A DNA stretch of 64,000 nucleotides from Streptomyces justiciae (GTDB taxonomy: Bacteria; Actinomycetota; Actinomycetes; Streptomycetales; Streptomycetaceae), in NCBI RefSeq assembly GCF_015163075.1, contig NZ_JADDXU010000001.1, positions 124,001 to 188,000 of the forward strand. The letters are read 5' to 3'. Every line of letters starts with the position of its first letter. The first letter of the stretch is position 1. The notes under the pieces are model-generated. The model was not told where the DNA came from. It ran no database searches and worked only from the letters and a program-made list of their open reading frames with translations. A program made the translations under genes and the position numbers. Positions 1-6,867 of the stretch are shown here, piece after piece.

Positions 1-205
1 CGTAAGAGTTAGCAATGAGTTCAGCCAAGACGGCTGAAACGCGGTCGTAGAGTTTGATGCCGAGCTTGTCAATCGTCAGCCGGCTGATGCGCATCGTGTA
101 GACGTGTTCAGGCTCGCTACTCGGTGAGGCCGTGGCTGACTGCTGATGCTCAGCCGGGGCAGGCATGGGAAGCTGCTCGTGGCCGTTCGGCGAGTCCGAC
201 ATCAT
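1..205 (-). CDS. GHKL/Hsp90-like ATPase, N-terminal fragment (cut by window edge)
   Basis: Only about 68 N-terminal residues are visible on the minus strand before the edge. After a polar leader the protein runs into LYDRVSAVLAELIANSY, which fits the N-box of GHKL ATPases (MutL, MORC, Hsp90 type), where the Glu and Asn help bind Mg-ATP. Two ATG codons are adjacent (203-205 and 200-202); the purine run AGGGGG just upstream favours the second. The gene is divergent from the cytosine methyltransferase at 336. Known families pair a MORC/MutL-like ATPase, a cytosine methylase, a Z1 helicase and a nuclease in restriction or defence systems, so I infer the rest of such an island lies to the left. 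Confidence 0.6.
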   Translation of the reverse strand, partial: MMSDSPNGHEQLPMPAPAEHQQSATASPSSEPEHVYTMRISRLTIDKLGIKLYDRVSAVLAELIANSY

Positions 206-335
206 GTCCCCCTAGCGGTTGCGGCGGTGGACACGACATCCTGCATGATGCTCCGTCACCTTGCCTAGGGCGCACGTAGGTTGCACGGAGCGCACACCAT
301 GGTCACGAGGCACTACGTTGAGCTAGCATCCAGCC
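206..335. promoter_or_regulatory. Divergent promoter region between ATPase and methyltransferase genes
   Basis: These 130 bases separate two divergent genes. TAGCAT at 324-329 fits a -10 box (TANNNT) and sits 6 bases before the GTG of the methyltransferase, which has no Shine-Dalgarno sequence; a leaderless transcript is likely. The hexamer GCGCAC occurs at 270-275 and again at 290-295. No clear operator is recognised. Confidence 0.35.
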
Positions 336-1364
336 GTGACAAAGCCAACTGCCATTGACCTCTTCGCAGGAGCCGGCGGAGCCACCCAGGGGCTCGTGGG
401 AGCTGGCTTCTCTGTCCTGGGCGCGGTCGAGATCGAGGCCGATGCGGCCGCTACACACGCCAAAAATAACCCTGGATCTCACCTGTGGGAGACGGATATC
501 CGTTCGCTACAGGCCTCCAAGATGCGCAAACAGCTGGGGTTAGCCCCCGGCGAATTGACGTTGCTTAAGACTTGCCCTCCCTGTCAGGGATTTTCGTCGC
601 TTGCGTCTGGCAAGGGGCTGACGGACCATGAGCGTAATGACCTCGTTTTGCATACAGTCAGGTTTGTGCGTGCGCTGATGCCGCAGGCTGTTCTGTTGGA
701 AAATGTCCCGGGGCTAGGGAAAGACGCACGTCTGCAACATGTGAGGGATTCGCTTCATTCTCTTGGTTACGTATCGATGGTTTACCGATTCGAGGCGTCG
801 GATTTCGCTGTGCCGCAACGAAGGCGTCGGCTAATCATGCTCGCTGTCAGGGGGAAGCGGCATAATCTGCCTCAGGATATTGCCGAAATCGTTCCAGACC
901 TGCGCGGATCGGTGTCGGTCAGAGCGGCGTTCTCTGAATTGGAAGCAGTCAATAGGGCTGACGACCCGCTAGACCGCCACAGGAGAAGCTCCGACAAGGT
1001 GCAGCGTCGTATTGAGGCGATCCCTGTTGGTGGAGGGCGCCTAGACCTTCCAGAGGAACATCAGCTCGAATGCCATAAGAAGGTTGGCGCAAAACACGCT
1101 ACTGCCTCGTACGGTCGAATTAAGTGGGACGTGCCTGCGCCAACTATGACCACTCGATGCACTACCCCTGCGTGCGGTACGTTCGTTCATCCGGAAGAGC
1201 ATCGTGGCATTACCCTGCGAGAGGCTGCCACGCTGCAAACCTTCCCAGCTGAGTATGACTTCGAGGGTGACTACGGCTCTATTGAACGGCAGATCGGAAA
1301 TGCCGTCCCTGTACGAATGGCAACCGTCTTGGGGGTGGCTGTGCGGCGGACGTTGAGTCTCTAA
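336..1364 (+). CDS. DNA (cytosine-5)-methyltransferase
   Basis: Methylates cytosine C5 in DNA using S-adenosylmethionine. The family motifs appear in order: I DLFAGAGG (residues 8-15), IV TCPPCQGFS with catalytic Cys83, VI LLENVPG (around 120-126), VIII QRRRRL (161-166), and IX/X RE..TLQTFP with GNAVPV near the C-terminus. At 342 residues it is a compact but complete enzyme. The target recognition region is the stretch at about 170-270; its specificity cannot be read. Codon use is unusual for the window, with many A/T-ending codons and a TTA leucine codon (residue 69), which suggests recent transfer and bldA dependence. Start GTG lacks a ribosome site and may be leaderless. It probably pairs with the divergent ATPase as a modification subunit. 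Confidence 0.93.
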   Translation: MTKPTAIDLFAGAGGATQGLVGAGFSVLGAVEIEADAAATHAKNNPGSHLWETDIRSLQASKMRKQLGLAPGELTLLKTCPPCQGFSSLASGKGLTDHERNDLVLHTVRFVRALMPQAVLLENVPGLGKDARLQHVRDSLHSLGYVSMVYRFEASDFAVPQRRRRLIMLAVRGKRHNLPQDIAEIVPDLRGSVSVRAAFSELEAVNRADDPLDRHRRSSDKVQRRIEAIPVGGGRLDLPEEHQLECHKKVGAKHATASYGRIKWDVPAPTMTTRCTTPACGTFVHPEEHRGITLREAATLQTFPAEYDFEGDYGSIERQIGNAVPVRMATVLGVAVRRTLSL

Positions 1365-1456
1365 CGCCTGGAGCCAGTCGCCACTCGCCTATCCGCAGAC
1401 GTCGCCGGACGTGCGACTCTTGAGGGCGACGACGGGTGAGCAGAGAGGGAGAACGA

Positions 1457-1918
1457 GTGTCGCAGCAGGTCAGTCCTCGGGGAACCTTCCTGAAGATCGC
1501 CGATGCCGTGAAGGCACGGGTCGAGACGGACCCGGACATGACGGAGCTTCCGTCTGCTGCTGATCTCATGAGCGAGTACAAGATCTCGCGCGGGGTCGCT
1601 CTCCGTGCGTTCGCAGCTCTCCACAAAGACGGTGTCGCGGAACCGGTGCCCGGTGGCCGGTGGCGTGTCGTACGGGCAGGCGAGCGGCCTGACCGCCGAC
1701 CGCTGGAAGAGCGCATCGCGGACGTCATCGCGGATGAGCGACTGGAGGTCGGGGCAGCGTTCCCCAGCGCGTCAGTTCTGGCCGGGCGGTTCGGGGTCTC
1801 GCGCCCGACCGTGACCAAGGCTCTCGACAAGTTGGAGGCCGCAGGCGTGCTCGCGAGTGGAGGACAGGGCAGGGTGCGGACGGTCCGCGCTGTGCCGATT
1901 CGAGAGGAGCGTTCCTAG
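1457..1918 (+). CDS. Regulator with two tandem GntR winged-helix domains, no effector domain
   Basis: A 153-residue protein made of two GntR-type winged helices in a row. The first covers about residues 6-65 (helix-turn-helix around SAADLMSEYKISRGVALRAF); the second covers about 73-145 (SASVLAGRFGVSRPTVTKAL). There is no ligand-binding domain, so both wings may bind paired half-sites. GntR-type repressors such as KorSA control AICE transfer and replication; this gene could do the same here, an inference from family and place. I chose GTG 1457 because GAGGGA lies 6 bases before it; the in-frame GTG at 1436 has no such site. The HD-domain gene starts directly after its stop, so the two are likely cotranscribed. 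Confidence 0.8.
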   Translation: MSQQVSPRGTFLKIADAVKARVETDPDMTELPSAADLMSEYKISRGVALRAFAALHKDGVAEPVPGGRWRVVRAGERPDRRPLEERIADVIADERLEVGAAFPSASVLAGRFGVSRPTVTKALDKLEAAGVLASGGQGRVRTVRAVPIREERS

Positions 1919-1919
1919 C

Positions 1920-2486
1920 TTGTCGGAGCTGACGGAGTGGGCCTATCCCCTGGCTGAGTCCCTACTGGCGGAGCCGCTACCGCGCCGCTGGAAGCACTCG
2001 CTCGGGGTGGCGGAGAGGGCGCGCACCATCGCGCCCGTCCTCGGACAGGATGCGGAGCTATTGGAAGCCGCTGCCGTCCTGCACGACATCGGCTACTCGC
2101 CAGACCTCGCCAAGACCGGATTTCACCCGCTGGATGGCGCGCGCTACCTTCGCGACATCGCCCGTGCGGACGAACGGGTCGTGAACCTCATTGCTCACCA
2201 TTCCTGTGCATGGATGGAGGCTGAGGCCCGGGGACTCCGTGCAGAGCTGGAGGGCGAGTTCCCCCGCGAGAGCGCGCACCTGAATGACGCTCTCTGCTAT
2301 TGCGACATGAACACGACGCCGGACGGCGTACCGACGAACCCTGTGGACCGGGTCAACGAGATCGCTGGCCGATACGGGCCGGACAGCCTGATCGGTACGT
2401 TCATCCGCCGCGCCGAGCCGGAGATCTGCGCCAGCACGGCGCGCGTCCTCGAACGGGTCGCCGTCGCCAAGCGTCAGCCGATGTAG
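1920..2486 (+). CDS. HD-domain phosphohydrolase-like protein
   Basis: A metal-dependent HD-superfamily protein of 188 residues, soluble, substrate unknown. The HD signature is visible: KHSLGVAERA supplies the first His, AAAVLHDIGYSP gives the His-Asp pair, followed by FHPLDGARYL and LIAHHSCAW, which fit the later metal-binding histidines. I start it at TTG 1920, one base after the stop of the GntR-type gene, with GAGGAG about 10 bases upstream; an earlier start would lie inside that gene and add no conserved sequence. Its 3' end overlaps the convergent Nudix gene by 13 bp. HD plus Nudix pairs recur beside regulators on Streptomyces AICEs; a nucleotide-related role is likely but not shown. Confidence 0.8.
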   Translation: MSELTEWAYPLAESLLAEPLPRRWKHSLGVAERARTIAPVLGQDAELLEAAAVLHDIGYSPDLAKTGFHPLDGARYLRDIARADERVVNLIAHHSCAWMEAEARGLRAELEGEFPRESAHLNDALCYCDMNTTPDGVPTNPVDRVNEIAGRYGPDSLIGTFIRRAEPEICASTARVLERVAVAKRQPM

Positions 2487-2947
2487 GGGGTTGCCCGCGT
2501 CCGGTCCATGGCGTGCTCGATACGGAGTCGCATCGTGGGGTGGATGTCGAGTTTCGGTAGGTCCGTTGGGTCCACCCAACGGACCTGCGTCGTCTCATTG
2601 CTCGTTCGCAGGTCACCGCCGACCGGACGGGCGCGGAAGCAGATGCTGAACTGTTGTCGGACCTCGCCATCGTCGTACTGCATCACGTGTCCGGGGTCGG
2701 TGTAGATCCCGGACATGTCGGCGACTTCGGCCTTGATGCCCGTCTCTTCCCAGACCTCGCGCACCACGGTGTCGCTGATGGACTCGCCCACGTCGTGCCC
2801 ACCGCCGGGCAGCGCCCAGCGCCCGTTGTCGGACCGCTGAATCATGAGTACCTGGCCCGCGTCGTTCTGTACGAATGCGACGACGGAGGGCACGACCGAG
2901 TTAGCCGGCGGTGCGTCGGGGGCGTGCAGGTAGTCAATGCGTCCCAT
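2474..2947 (-). CDS. Nudix hydrolase (possible Pif-like transfer immunity factor)
   Basis: A 157-residue Nudix-fold hydrolase. The Nudix box matches GX5EX7REUXEEXGU exactly: it runs from GGHDVGES to REVWEETGI, so the metal and pyrophosphate site is intact. The substrate cannot be read from the sequence. It starts 2 bases after the stop of the XRE-DUF5919 gene, with AGGAG inside that gene's end, so the two are translated together. On the AICE pSAM2 a Nudix-domain protein, Pif, blocks transfer into cells that already hold the element; this gene is a candidate for the same job by family and location. That role is inference; a housekeeping nucleotide-sanitising role is also possible. Confidence 0.85.
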   Translation of the reverse strand: MGRIDYLHAPDAPPANSVVPSVVAFVQNDAGQVLMIQRSDNGRWALPGGGHDVGESISDTVVREVWEETGIKAEVADMSGIYTDPGHVMQYDDGEVRQQFSICFRARPVGGDLRTSNETTQVRWVDPTDLPKLDIHPTMRLRIEHAMDRTRATPYIG

Positions 2948-2949
2948 CG

Positions 2950-3729
2950 TCAGGCTCCTGTGACGTCGCGGTCCGTAACCTGGCGAGCGCCTCCCCAGGT
3001 TTGTTCGATGCTATTCGCGTACGTGTCGAACAGTCCGCCGCCCGGCATGCGACGCAGGTGGAAGACGGGGGCCATGTAGGCACCGATGCCGTAGACGTGG
3101 GGGTTGACGAGCATCTCGTCATCGGATCGGTAGATGGAGTTGTAGAGCGTCGTGGCGTGCAGGCGGACGCTGATCTCAGGGTGGCTCTTGAAGAGCGGCC
3201 GATAGTTCACCAACGCGTTCCGAATCTTGCCGTCCATGATTCGGTGCCCCTCGTCCATGCCGCGCTGCCGAACGGCCTCGCAGTCCGGGTCCCCGAGCAG
3301 GATGCGCACCTGAGTGGTCCCCTCGACCTTCCTCTTCAGAAGGTCGATGAACAGGGGATCCTCCGACAGGAAGAGCCCGGAGTAGACGAGAACGTCGAGG
3401 TTCCTCTCGGCACGCGCGTACATCTCACGCCACAGGTTCGGCGGCACTGTGTGGCGGTGCGGGTAGACGGCCACAATCTCCGCCTTGCTCAGGTCTGTTG
3501 CGCTCTCCAGCGTGCGGCCGTCTTCCCACAGCATGGTGACATCGACCTTGAGCGCTGCGGCGGTGGCGTACTGGTGTCGGCGATACGGCACCTTCCCTTG
3601 CGTGATCCAACGTTCGACGGTCTTCGGGTTCACCGCGATCTCGTCGGCCAGGTCCTGCACGCTCATGCCGCGTGCCAACAGGGCTGATCGCAAACGCTCG
3701 TTGGACATCTGCACCCCCCAGTGGGACAT
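2950..3729 (-). CDS. XRE-type helix-turn-helix regulator with C-terminal DUF5919-like domain
   Basis: A 259-residue protein with an N-terminal HTH at about residues 9-65 (MSVQDLADEIAVNPKTVERW is the recognition part) and a C-terminal domain of about 170 residues that I recognise as the DUF5919 type, distantly related to phospholipase-D folds; catalytic HKD motifs are not obvious. A second ATG at residue 8 has its own purine-rich site (GGGGGG, 5 bases upstream), while the first has AGAGG 7 bases upstream, so either start may be used. The gene is first of a two-gene unit with the Nudix hydrolase and is transcribed away from the transfer operon. A 12-bp-arm palindrome lies about 150 bp upstream and is a natural operator candidate for it. 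Confidence 0.8.
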   Translation of the reverse strand: MSHWGVQMSNERLRSALLARGMSVQDLADEIAVNPKTVERWITQGKVPYRRHQYATAAALKVDVTMLWEDGRTLESATDLSKAEIVAVYPHRHTVPPNLWREMYARAERNLDVLVYSGLFLSEDPLFIDLLKRKVEGTTQVRILLGDPDCEAVRQRGMDEGHRIMDGKIRNALVNYRPLFKSHPEISVRLHATTLYNSIYRSDDEMLVNPHVYGIGAYMAPVFHLRRMPGGGLFDTYANSIEQTWGGARQVTDRDVTGA

Positions 3730-3864
3730 CTAGGGACCTCTTGACCGTAGTCAGAACTCCCTGAGCTGTCCATGTATGGGGTGACCAACTCCCCTGACCT
3801 GCGGCGATTCTGATGGTGCGCCAAGAAGTCCCGGCGCAAAGCCAAAGAGGTTCCGTCGCTGTAC

Positions 3865-3905
3865 TTGACGGATCCCTATGTAGTACCTGTAAAACAGGTA
3901 CTACA
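3865..3905 (+). promoter_or_regulatory. Transfer-operon promoter with perfect palindromic operator
   Basis: TTGACG (3865-3870) is a good -35 box. Lying over the matching -10 zone is a perfect inverted repeat: TGTAGTACCTGT (3879-3890), spacer AAA, ACAGGTACTACA (3894-3905). A repressor bound here would block rightward transcription into the transfer genes. The XRE-type and GntR-type regulators nearby are the candidate binders. The promoter call is tentative because the -10 hexamer (TGTAAA) is weak. Confidence 0.6.
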
Positions 3906-3950
3906 CGCCCGGAGGGAAGCCCGCAGGGGTGAGTACGAAGGCAGCGTTCG

Positions 3951-3977
3951 TTCCTTGAGAACTCAACAGAGTGCCGA
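3951..3977 (+). promoter_or_regulatory. rRNA-leader-like stretch in the transfer-operon leader
   Basis: CTTGAGAACTCAACAGAGTG closely resembles the conserved stretch found just upstream of 16S rRNA genes in actinobacteria, where it belongs to the antitermination (nut-like) leader. Here it lies downstream of the likely operon promoter and about 310 bases before the first gene. A role in processive antitermination across the long transfer operon is inferred, not shown. Confidence 0.45.
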
Positions 3978-4214
3978 CCCAGCCACCTGAACACGGGTGG
4001 TCGATGGGTGCGGGTCACCATCCCGACCGCCCATGTCGGGCCGGGTGGCCTGCCCTGATCCGCTCTTCGGGGCGGTGACGGCATCGAGTGACCTGACAAG
4101 CGCAGCACCTTCGCGAGGGTCATCCCTCGCCTAAGCCCTGACGGTCTTCGGACCAGGTTCGACTCATGATCGGGGCGCTTCCCCGCCGCTCGTGCGGCCT
4201 GGGGTGCTCAACCC
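3978..4214 (+). other. Structured 5' leader without a recognisable gene
   Basis: No credible coding region is seen. Several short hairpins are visible: CCCGAC with GTCGGG (about 4030-4048), GCGAGGG with CCCTCGC around a TCAT loop (about 4113-4130), and GGTC-TTCG-GACC (about 4142-4153). GGTTCGACTC looks like a tRNA T-loop, but no acceptor stem or anticodon arm can be assembled around it. Confidence 0.4.
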
Positions 4215-4251
4215 GGGCGGTCGCCTCCCGGACAACGACAGCCGACCGCCC
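4215..4251 (+). repeat. Recurrent AICE leader hairpin, copy A
   Basis: Stem GGGCGGTCG (4215-4223) pairs perfectly with CGACCGCCC (4243-4251). The loop holds CTCCCGGACAACGACAGC. After the hairpin comes CATCCCGACAC and then AAGGAG, the ribosome site of the gene at 4291. The same arrangement is seen at about 4988, 10309 and 14443 with different stem bases. Confidence 0.75.
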
Positions 4252-4290
4252 CACTCCCTCATCCCGACACGCTCAAGGAGTGGACGCACC

Positions 4291-4521
4291 ATGGACCAGC
4301 ACGATCTGAACGACATCGCCCGCCGCATTGCGTCGGCCGCCGCCCAGTTCGGCCCCGGCTACCGGCCGACCGCCGCGCAGACGGCGGACGCGGCGTCGGT
4401 GCTGCGGGACATGATCCAGGCGGCCGAGATGCACGGTGTGACGTTCGCGGACTTCGACGGTGTCGCCGACTTCCCCCGGCTGGCCATCCAGCTGGTGCAG
4501 ACGCGCGACGTGAGCCGGTGA
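4291..4521 (+). CDS. Small AICE protein, function unknown
   Basis: A 76-residue acidic, helix-rich protein (MDQHDLNDIARRIASAAA at its start) that I do not recognise. It has no membrane segment or metal motif. ATG 4291 is chosen because AAGGAG (4275-4280) precedes it and because any earlier start would translate through the conserved leader hairpin. It is the first gene of the transfer operon and overlaps the next gene by 4 bp (GTGA), so translation is coupled. Its place, directly after the repressed promoter, suggests an early accessory or regulatory role in transfer, but nothing in the sequence proves that. Confidence 0.7.
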   Translation: MDQHDLNDIARRIASAAAQFGPGYRPTAAQTADAASVLRDMIQAAEMHGVTFADFDGVADFPRLAIQLVQTRDVSR

Positions 4522-4976
4522 CCGCCATGGAAGCCGCCGCCTTCGCCACTGTGTTCGTCGCCCTGTACGTCGCGCACAGCGTGGGTGACCACTGGGTGCA
4601 GACCTCCTGCCAGGCCGCGCACAAGGGCCGCCCCGGCTGGGTCGGCCGTCTCGCGGACGCCCGGCACGTCGCCACCCTGACGCTCACCAAGCTCGCCGTC
4701 CTGCTGCCGGTCGCCTTCCTGCTGAACCTGCACCTGACGATGCCCGGCATCCTCGCCGGACTCGGTATCGACGCCGTCACGCACTGGTGGGCCGACCGGC
4801 GCGCCACGCTCGCGTGGCTGGCCAAGGTCACCGGCAAGGGCGAGTTCTACCGCCTCGGCACCCCGCGCGCCGGCCACGACGACAACCCGCACATCGGTAC
4901 CGGCGCCTACGCCCTTGACCAGTCCTTCCACCACCTGTGGCTGCTGGTCGCCGCGCTCCTCATCGCCACCGTCTGA
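4518..4976 (+). CDS. Membrane protein, DUF3307-like
   Basis: A 152-residue membrane protein with about four hydrophobic segments: at the N-terminus (AAAFATVFVALYVAHSV), in the middle (KLAVLLPVAFLLNLHLT and the following GILAGLGIDAVTHWW), and at the C-terminus (HHLWLLVAALLIATV). The conserved pattern HSVGDHWVQT, DAVTHWWADRR and GTGAYALDQSFHHLWL is what I know from DUF3307-type proteins of actinobacterial elements. Function is unknown. GTG 4518 overlaps the previous stop; an ATG at 4527 is an alternative. Its position in the transfer operon, ahead of the Spd-like gene, suggests a part in plasmid spread or membrane remodelling during transfer (inference). Confidence 0.75.
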   Translation: MTAMEAAAFATVFVALYVAHSVGDHWVQTSCQAAHKGRPGWVGRLADARHVATLTLTKLAVLLPVAFLLNLHLTMPGILAGLGIDAVTHWWADRRATLAWLAKVTGKGEFYRLGTPRAGHDDNPHIGTGAYALDQSFHHLWLLVAALLIATV

Positions 4977-4987
4977 CCCCGTTCTCT

Positions 4988-5033
4988 GCGGGGCGGTCGC
5001 CCTCCCGGACAAGGACAGCCGCGACCGCCCCGC
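4988..5033 (+). repeat. Recurrent AICE leader hairpin, copy B
   Basis: Thirteen base pairs without mismatch: GCGGGGCGGTCGC (4988-5000) with GCGACCGCCCCGC (5021-5033). The loop is CCTCCCGGACAAGGACAGCC. It is followed by TTCCCGACAT and AACAGGAG, the ribosome site of the gene at 5071. It lies between the DUF3307-like gene and the next gene and could also act as a partial terminator. Confidence 0.8.
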
Positions 5034-5070
5034 CTTCCTTCCCGACATTCCTGAACAGGAGAGATCCATC

Positions 5071-5373
5071 ATGCGATCCACCATGCGTACCTTCGTCGCC
5101 GGTCAAGAGGCTTACGGCGAGGCGGAGTTCGCGGAACTGGCGCTCGGTATCGACATCGACCTGTTCCGTGGCCCGCTGCACGAGGAGACGGACATCGAGC
5201 GCGCGGCCCGCGAGGACGCGGCCCGCGACATCCTCGCCGACCTGGTCGCCATGGGCGCCGACGGTGACGAGGTCGCCGGTTGGGACGCCCTGTACGCCGA
5301 CGCCCTGACCCATACGGTGCCGTTCCTGCGGGCCGCGCGCGGCCAGTACTCCGGGGCGGGGGAAGCGGCATGA
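5071..5373 (+). CDS. Small acidic AICE protein, function unknown
   Basis: A 100-residue, strongly acidic, soluble protein (for example HEETDIERAAREDAARDI in the middle). I do not recognise a family. ATG 5071 has AGGAGA 8 bases upstream, directly after leader hairpin copy B; earlier in-frame starts would cross the hairpin. The stop overlaps the ATG of the next gene by 4 bp, so it is coupled to the Spd-like membrane protein that follows. The acidic helical character would fit a partner of a basic protein such as the translocase or the Spd proteins, but that is speculation. Confidence 0.7.
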   Translation: MRSTMRTFVAGQEAYGEAEFAELALGIDIDLFRGPLHEETDIERAAREDAARDILADLVAMGADGDEVAGWDALYADALTHTVPFLRAARGQYSGAGEAA

Positions 5374-6458
5374 GCACCCCGCGGATGCGCAAGCCGCTGA
5401 CGAAGACACAGAAGATTGTTCTCACGGCCGCGTTCGTGCCGATGCTGCTGACCGGTGTGGCCGGGGGCGTCGGCACCTTCAGCAACATCGGTCATGCCTA
5501 CGGTGAGGGCACCGCGCTGGGTGCGGTCGCGGCCGGTGAGGGTGCGACCGCTGTCCTCGGTCTGGTCCTGCTGGGCTTGACGATGCTGGGGCAGTCCTCG
5601 CCGTGGCCGGTCCGGATCGGGCTGTGGGCGCTGCCCGCCGCCGCCTCGGTCATGGCCGCGATGGCTGGACCCGACGCGGGCCGCACCGTCATCTACGCGG
5701 TGACCCCGATGGGCATGTGCGTCTCGGCTGAGGGCATGGCGTTCCTCGCGCGTCGGATCGTGGTGCACACCGACGGCCGCGACGCGGAAGCCGAGCGCAG
5801 GGCCGCAGCGATCGTGCAGGCCCTGGCCTACCACCGGGCCCGTGCTGCCAACCACCCCAAGGCCAAGGCTCGGGAGCGGTCGGAGCGCAAGTCGTGGCGG
5901 CTGGCCCGCCGGGTCGGTGTGGGGGATGTGGCGCTGGGATCGAGGCTGTTGGACGTTCAGCGCGATCGGGTGAGTGAGGGTGCGGACGCGGCTCTGTCGG
6001 CCATGTTCGCCGGTATCGCGAATGCGGAGGAATCTACCGAGACCGTGAGGATTCGGTCTACGGCTGACCTGCCCGAATCGACCCCCGAACCGATCATCGC
6101 GACGCTGGTACGGCTGCCCGATCCGGTGCCGGTCGACTCCGGGAAGTCGACCCTTCCCGACAAGCCGTTTCCCGCGATCGAGTCGCCGACCGGGACGGCG
6201 CCGGTTGAGTCGATCGAGCGGCGCACGGTGGCGGCGGAATCGACCCGCCCCCGGCGGGCGACCGGTCGCCTTCCTGAGGTTGCCCGATCGCCCCGCACGA
6301 AGCGCACCCCGGAGCAGTTGCTGGAAGAGGCGCGGACCGCGACGGCGGATTGGCCGGATGCGCAGATCACTGGGGAGGGCATCCGCCGGGCGATCCGCAC
6401 CTCTCCGGCCAACGCCCGGAAATTGCGTGACGTCCTGCTCAGCGAGCGGGCCGCCTGA
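5370..6458 (+). CDS. SpdB-like membrane protein of the transfer operon
   Basis: A 362-residue protein with an N-terminal membrane domain (about residues 10-120, four hydrophobic segments, for example KIVLTAAFVPMLLTGVAGG) followed by a basic region with an Ala/Arg-rich helix (AEAERRAAAIVQALAYHRA) and a Pro/Ser/Thr-rich linker ending in a helical C-terminus that reads like a small DNA-binding fold (ITGEGIRRAIRTSPANARKL). This layout fits the Spd (spread) proteins of Streptomyces conjugative plasmids, which help mating DNA move between hyphal compartments. ATG 5370 overlaps the upstream stop (ATGA). The gene downstream starts within its stop codon. The family call rests on layout and context. 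Confidence 0.7.
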   Translation: MSTPRMRKPLTKTQKIVLTAAFVPMLLTGVAGGVGTFSNIGHAYGEGTALGAVAAGEGATAVLGLVLLGLTMLGQSSPWPVRIGLWALPAAASVMAAMAGPDAGRTVIYAVTPMGMCVSAEGMAFLARRIVVHTDGRDAEAERRAAAIVQALAYHRARAANHPKAKARERSERKSWRLARRVGVGDVALGSRLLDVQRDRVSEGADAALSAMFAGIANAEESTETVRIRSTADLPESTPEPIIATLVRLPDPVPVDSGKSTLPDKPFPAIESPTGTAPVESIERRTVAAESTRPRRATGRLPEVARSPRTKRTPEQLLEEARTATADWPDAQITGEGIRRAIRTSPANARKLRDVLLSERAA

Positions 6459-6865
6459 TGTCCGCCGCGTGGGGCAAGTGCTTCGACCCGACCGGCGCCG
6501 TGCACGGCATACCCACCTACCCGTGGAAGCTCGCCCCGGACGGACTGGCCACCCTGCGGCAGTTACGGGCCATGGGCCTGCGTCCGGGCGGTCAGCCGGT
6601 GCAAGCGCAGGTCATGCGCCTCCGTCGGCGGGCCGGAACGCCGAGGGTGGCGTACCTGTACCGCGTCGACCTCGCCAAGCCGGTACGGCCGATGACTTCG
6701 CGCAAGTGGGGCGCCCTCGCCTTGGCGATGCTGGCCCGCCGCACCTGCCCGATCTGCCGGGTCACCTACAGCTACTGCCTGCCGACCTCGCTCGGCTGCT
6801 GCGTGCTGTGCGCCTACCCCGACACCACACCCACCGCCAACTGCACTGCCTCGAGGAGGGGTTGA
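6458..6865 (+). CDS. RRQRL-type zinc-binding protein
   Basis: A 135-residue basic protein. The LRQLRAMGLRPGGQPVQAQV block followed by VAYLYR matches the AICE family named for its RRQRL motif. The C-terminal half holds two cysteine pairs, CPIC and CVLC (after ARRT and LGC), that can form one zinc ribbon. It probably binds nucleic acid or a transfer protein; no activity is known to me. A TTA codon (residue 36) makes its translation potentially dependent on bldA tRNA. ATG shares a base with the stop of the Spd-like gene, and the next gene follows after 2 bases, so it is in mid-operon. Confidence 0.75.
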   Translation: MSAAWGKCFDPTGAVHGIPTYPWKLAPDGLATLRQLRAMGLRPGGQPVQAQVMRLRRRAGTPRVAYLYRVDLAKPVRPMTSRKWGALALAMLARRTCPICRVTYSYCLPTSLGCCVLCAYPDTTPTANCTASRRG

Positions 6866-6867
6866 CC

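Noticed and set aside
126..136. 11-base match (GAGGCCGTGGC) to the tRNA-Cys 3' end, as a possible attL
   Set aside because: It lies inside the ATPase coding sequence, is only 11 bases long, and the rest of the tRNA 3' half is not present. AICE att cores in tRNA genes are usually much longer.
3929..3960. Ten-codon frame (GTG to TGA) overlapping the rrn-like stretch
   Set aside because: Too short to support as a gene; no clear ribosome site spacing, and the overlap may be chance.
4113..4180. tRNA-like segment (GGTTCGACTC) in the transfer leader
   Set aside because: A T-loop-like string and hairpins exist, but no acceptor stem, D arm or anticodon arm of proper size can be assembled.
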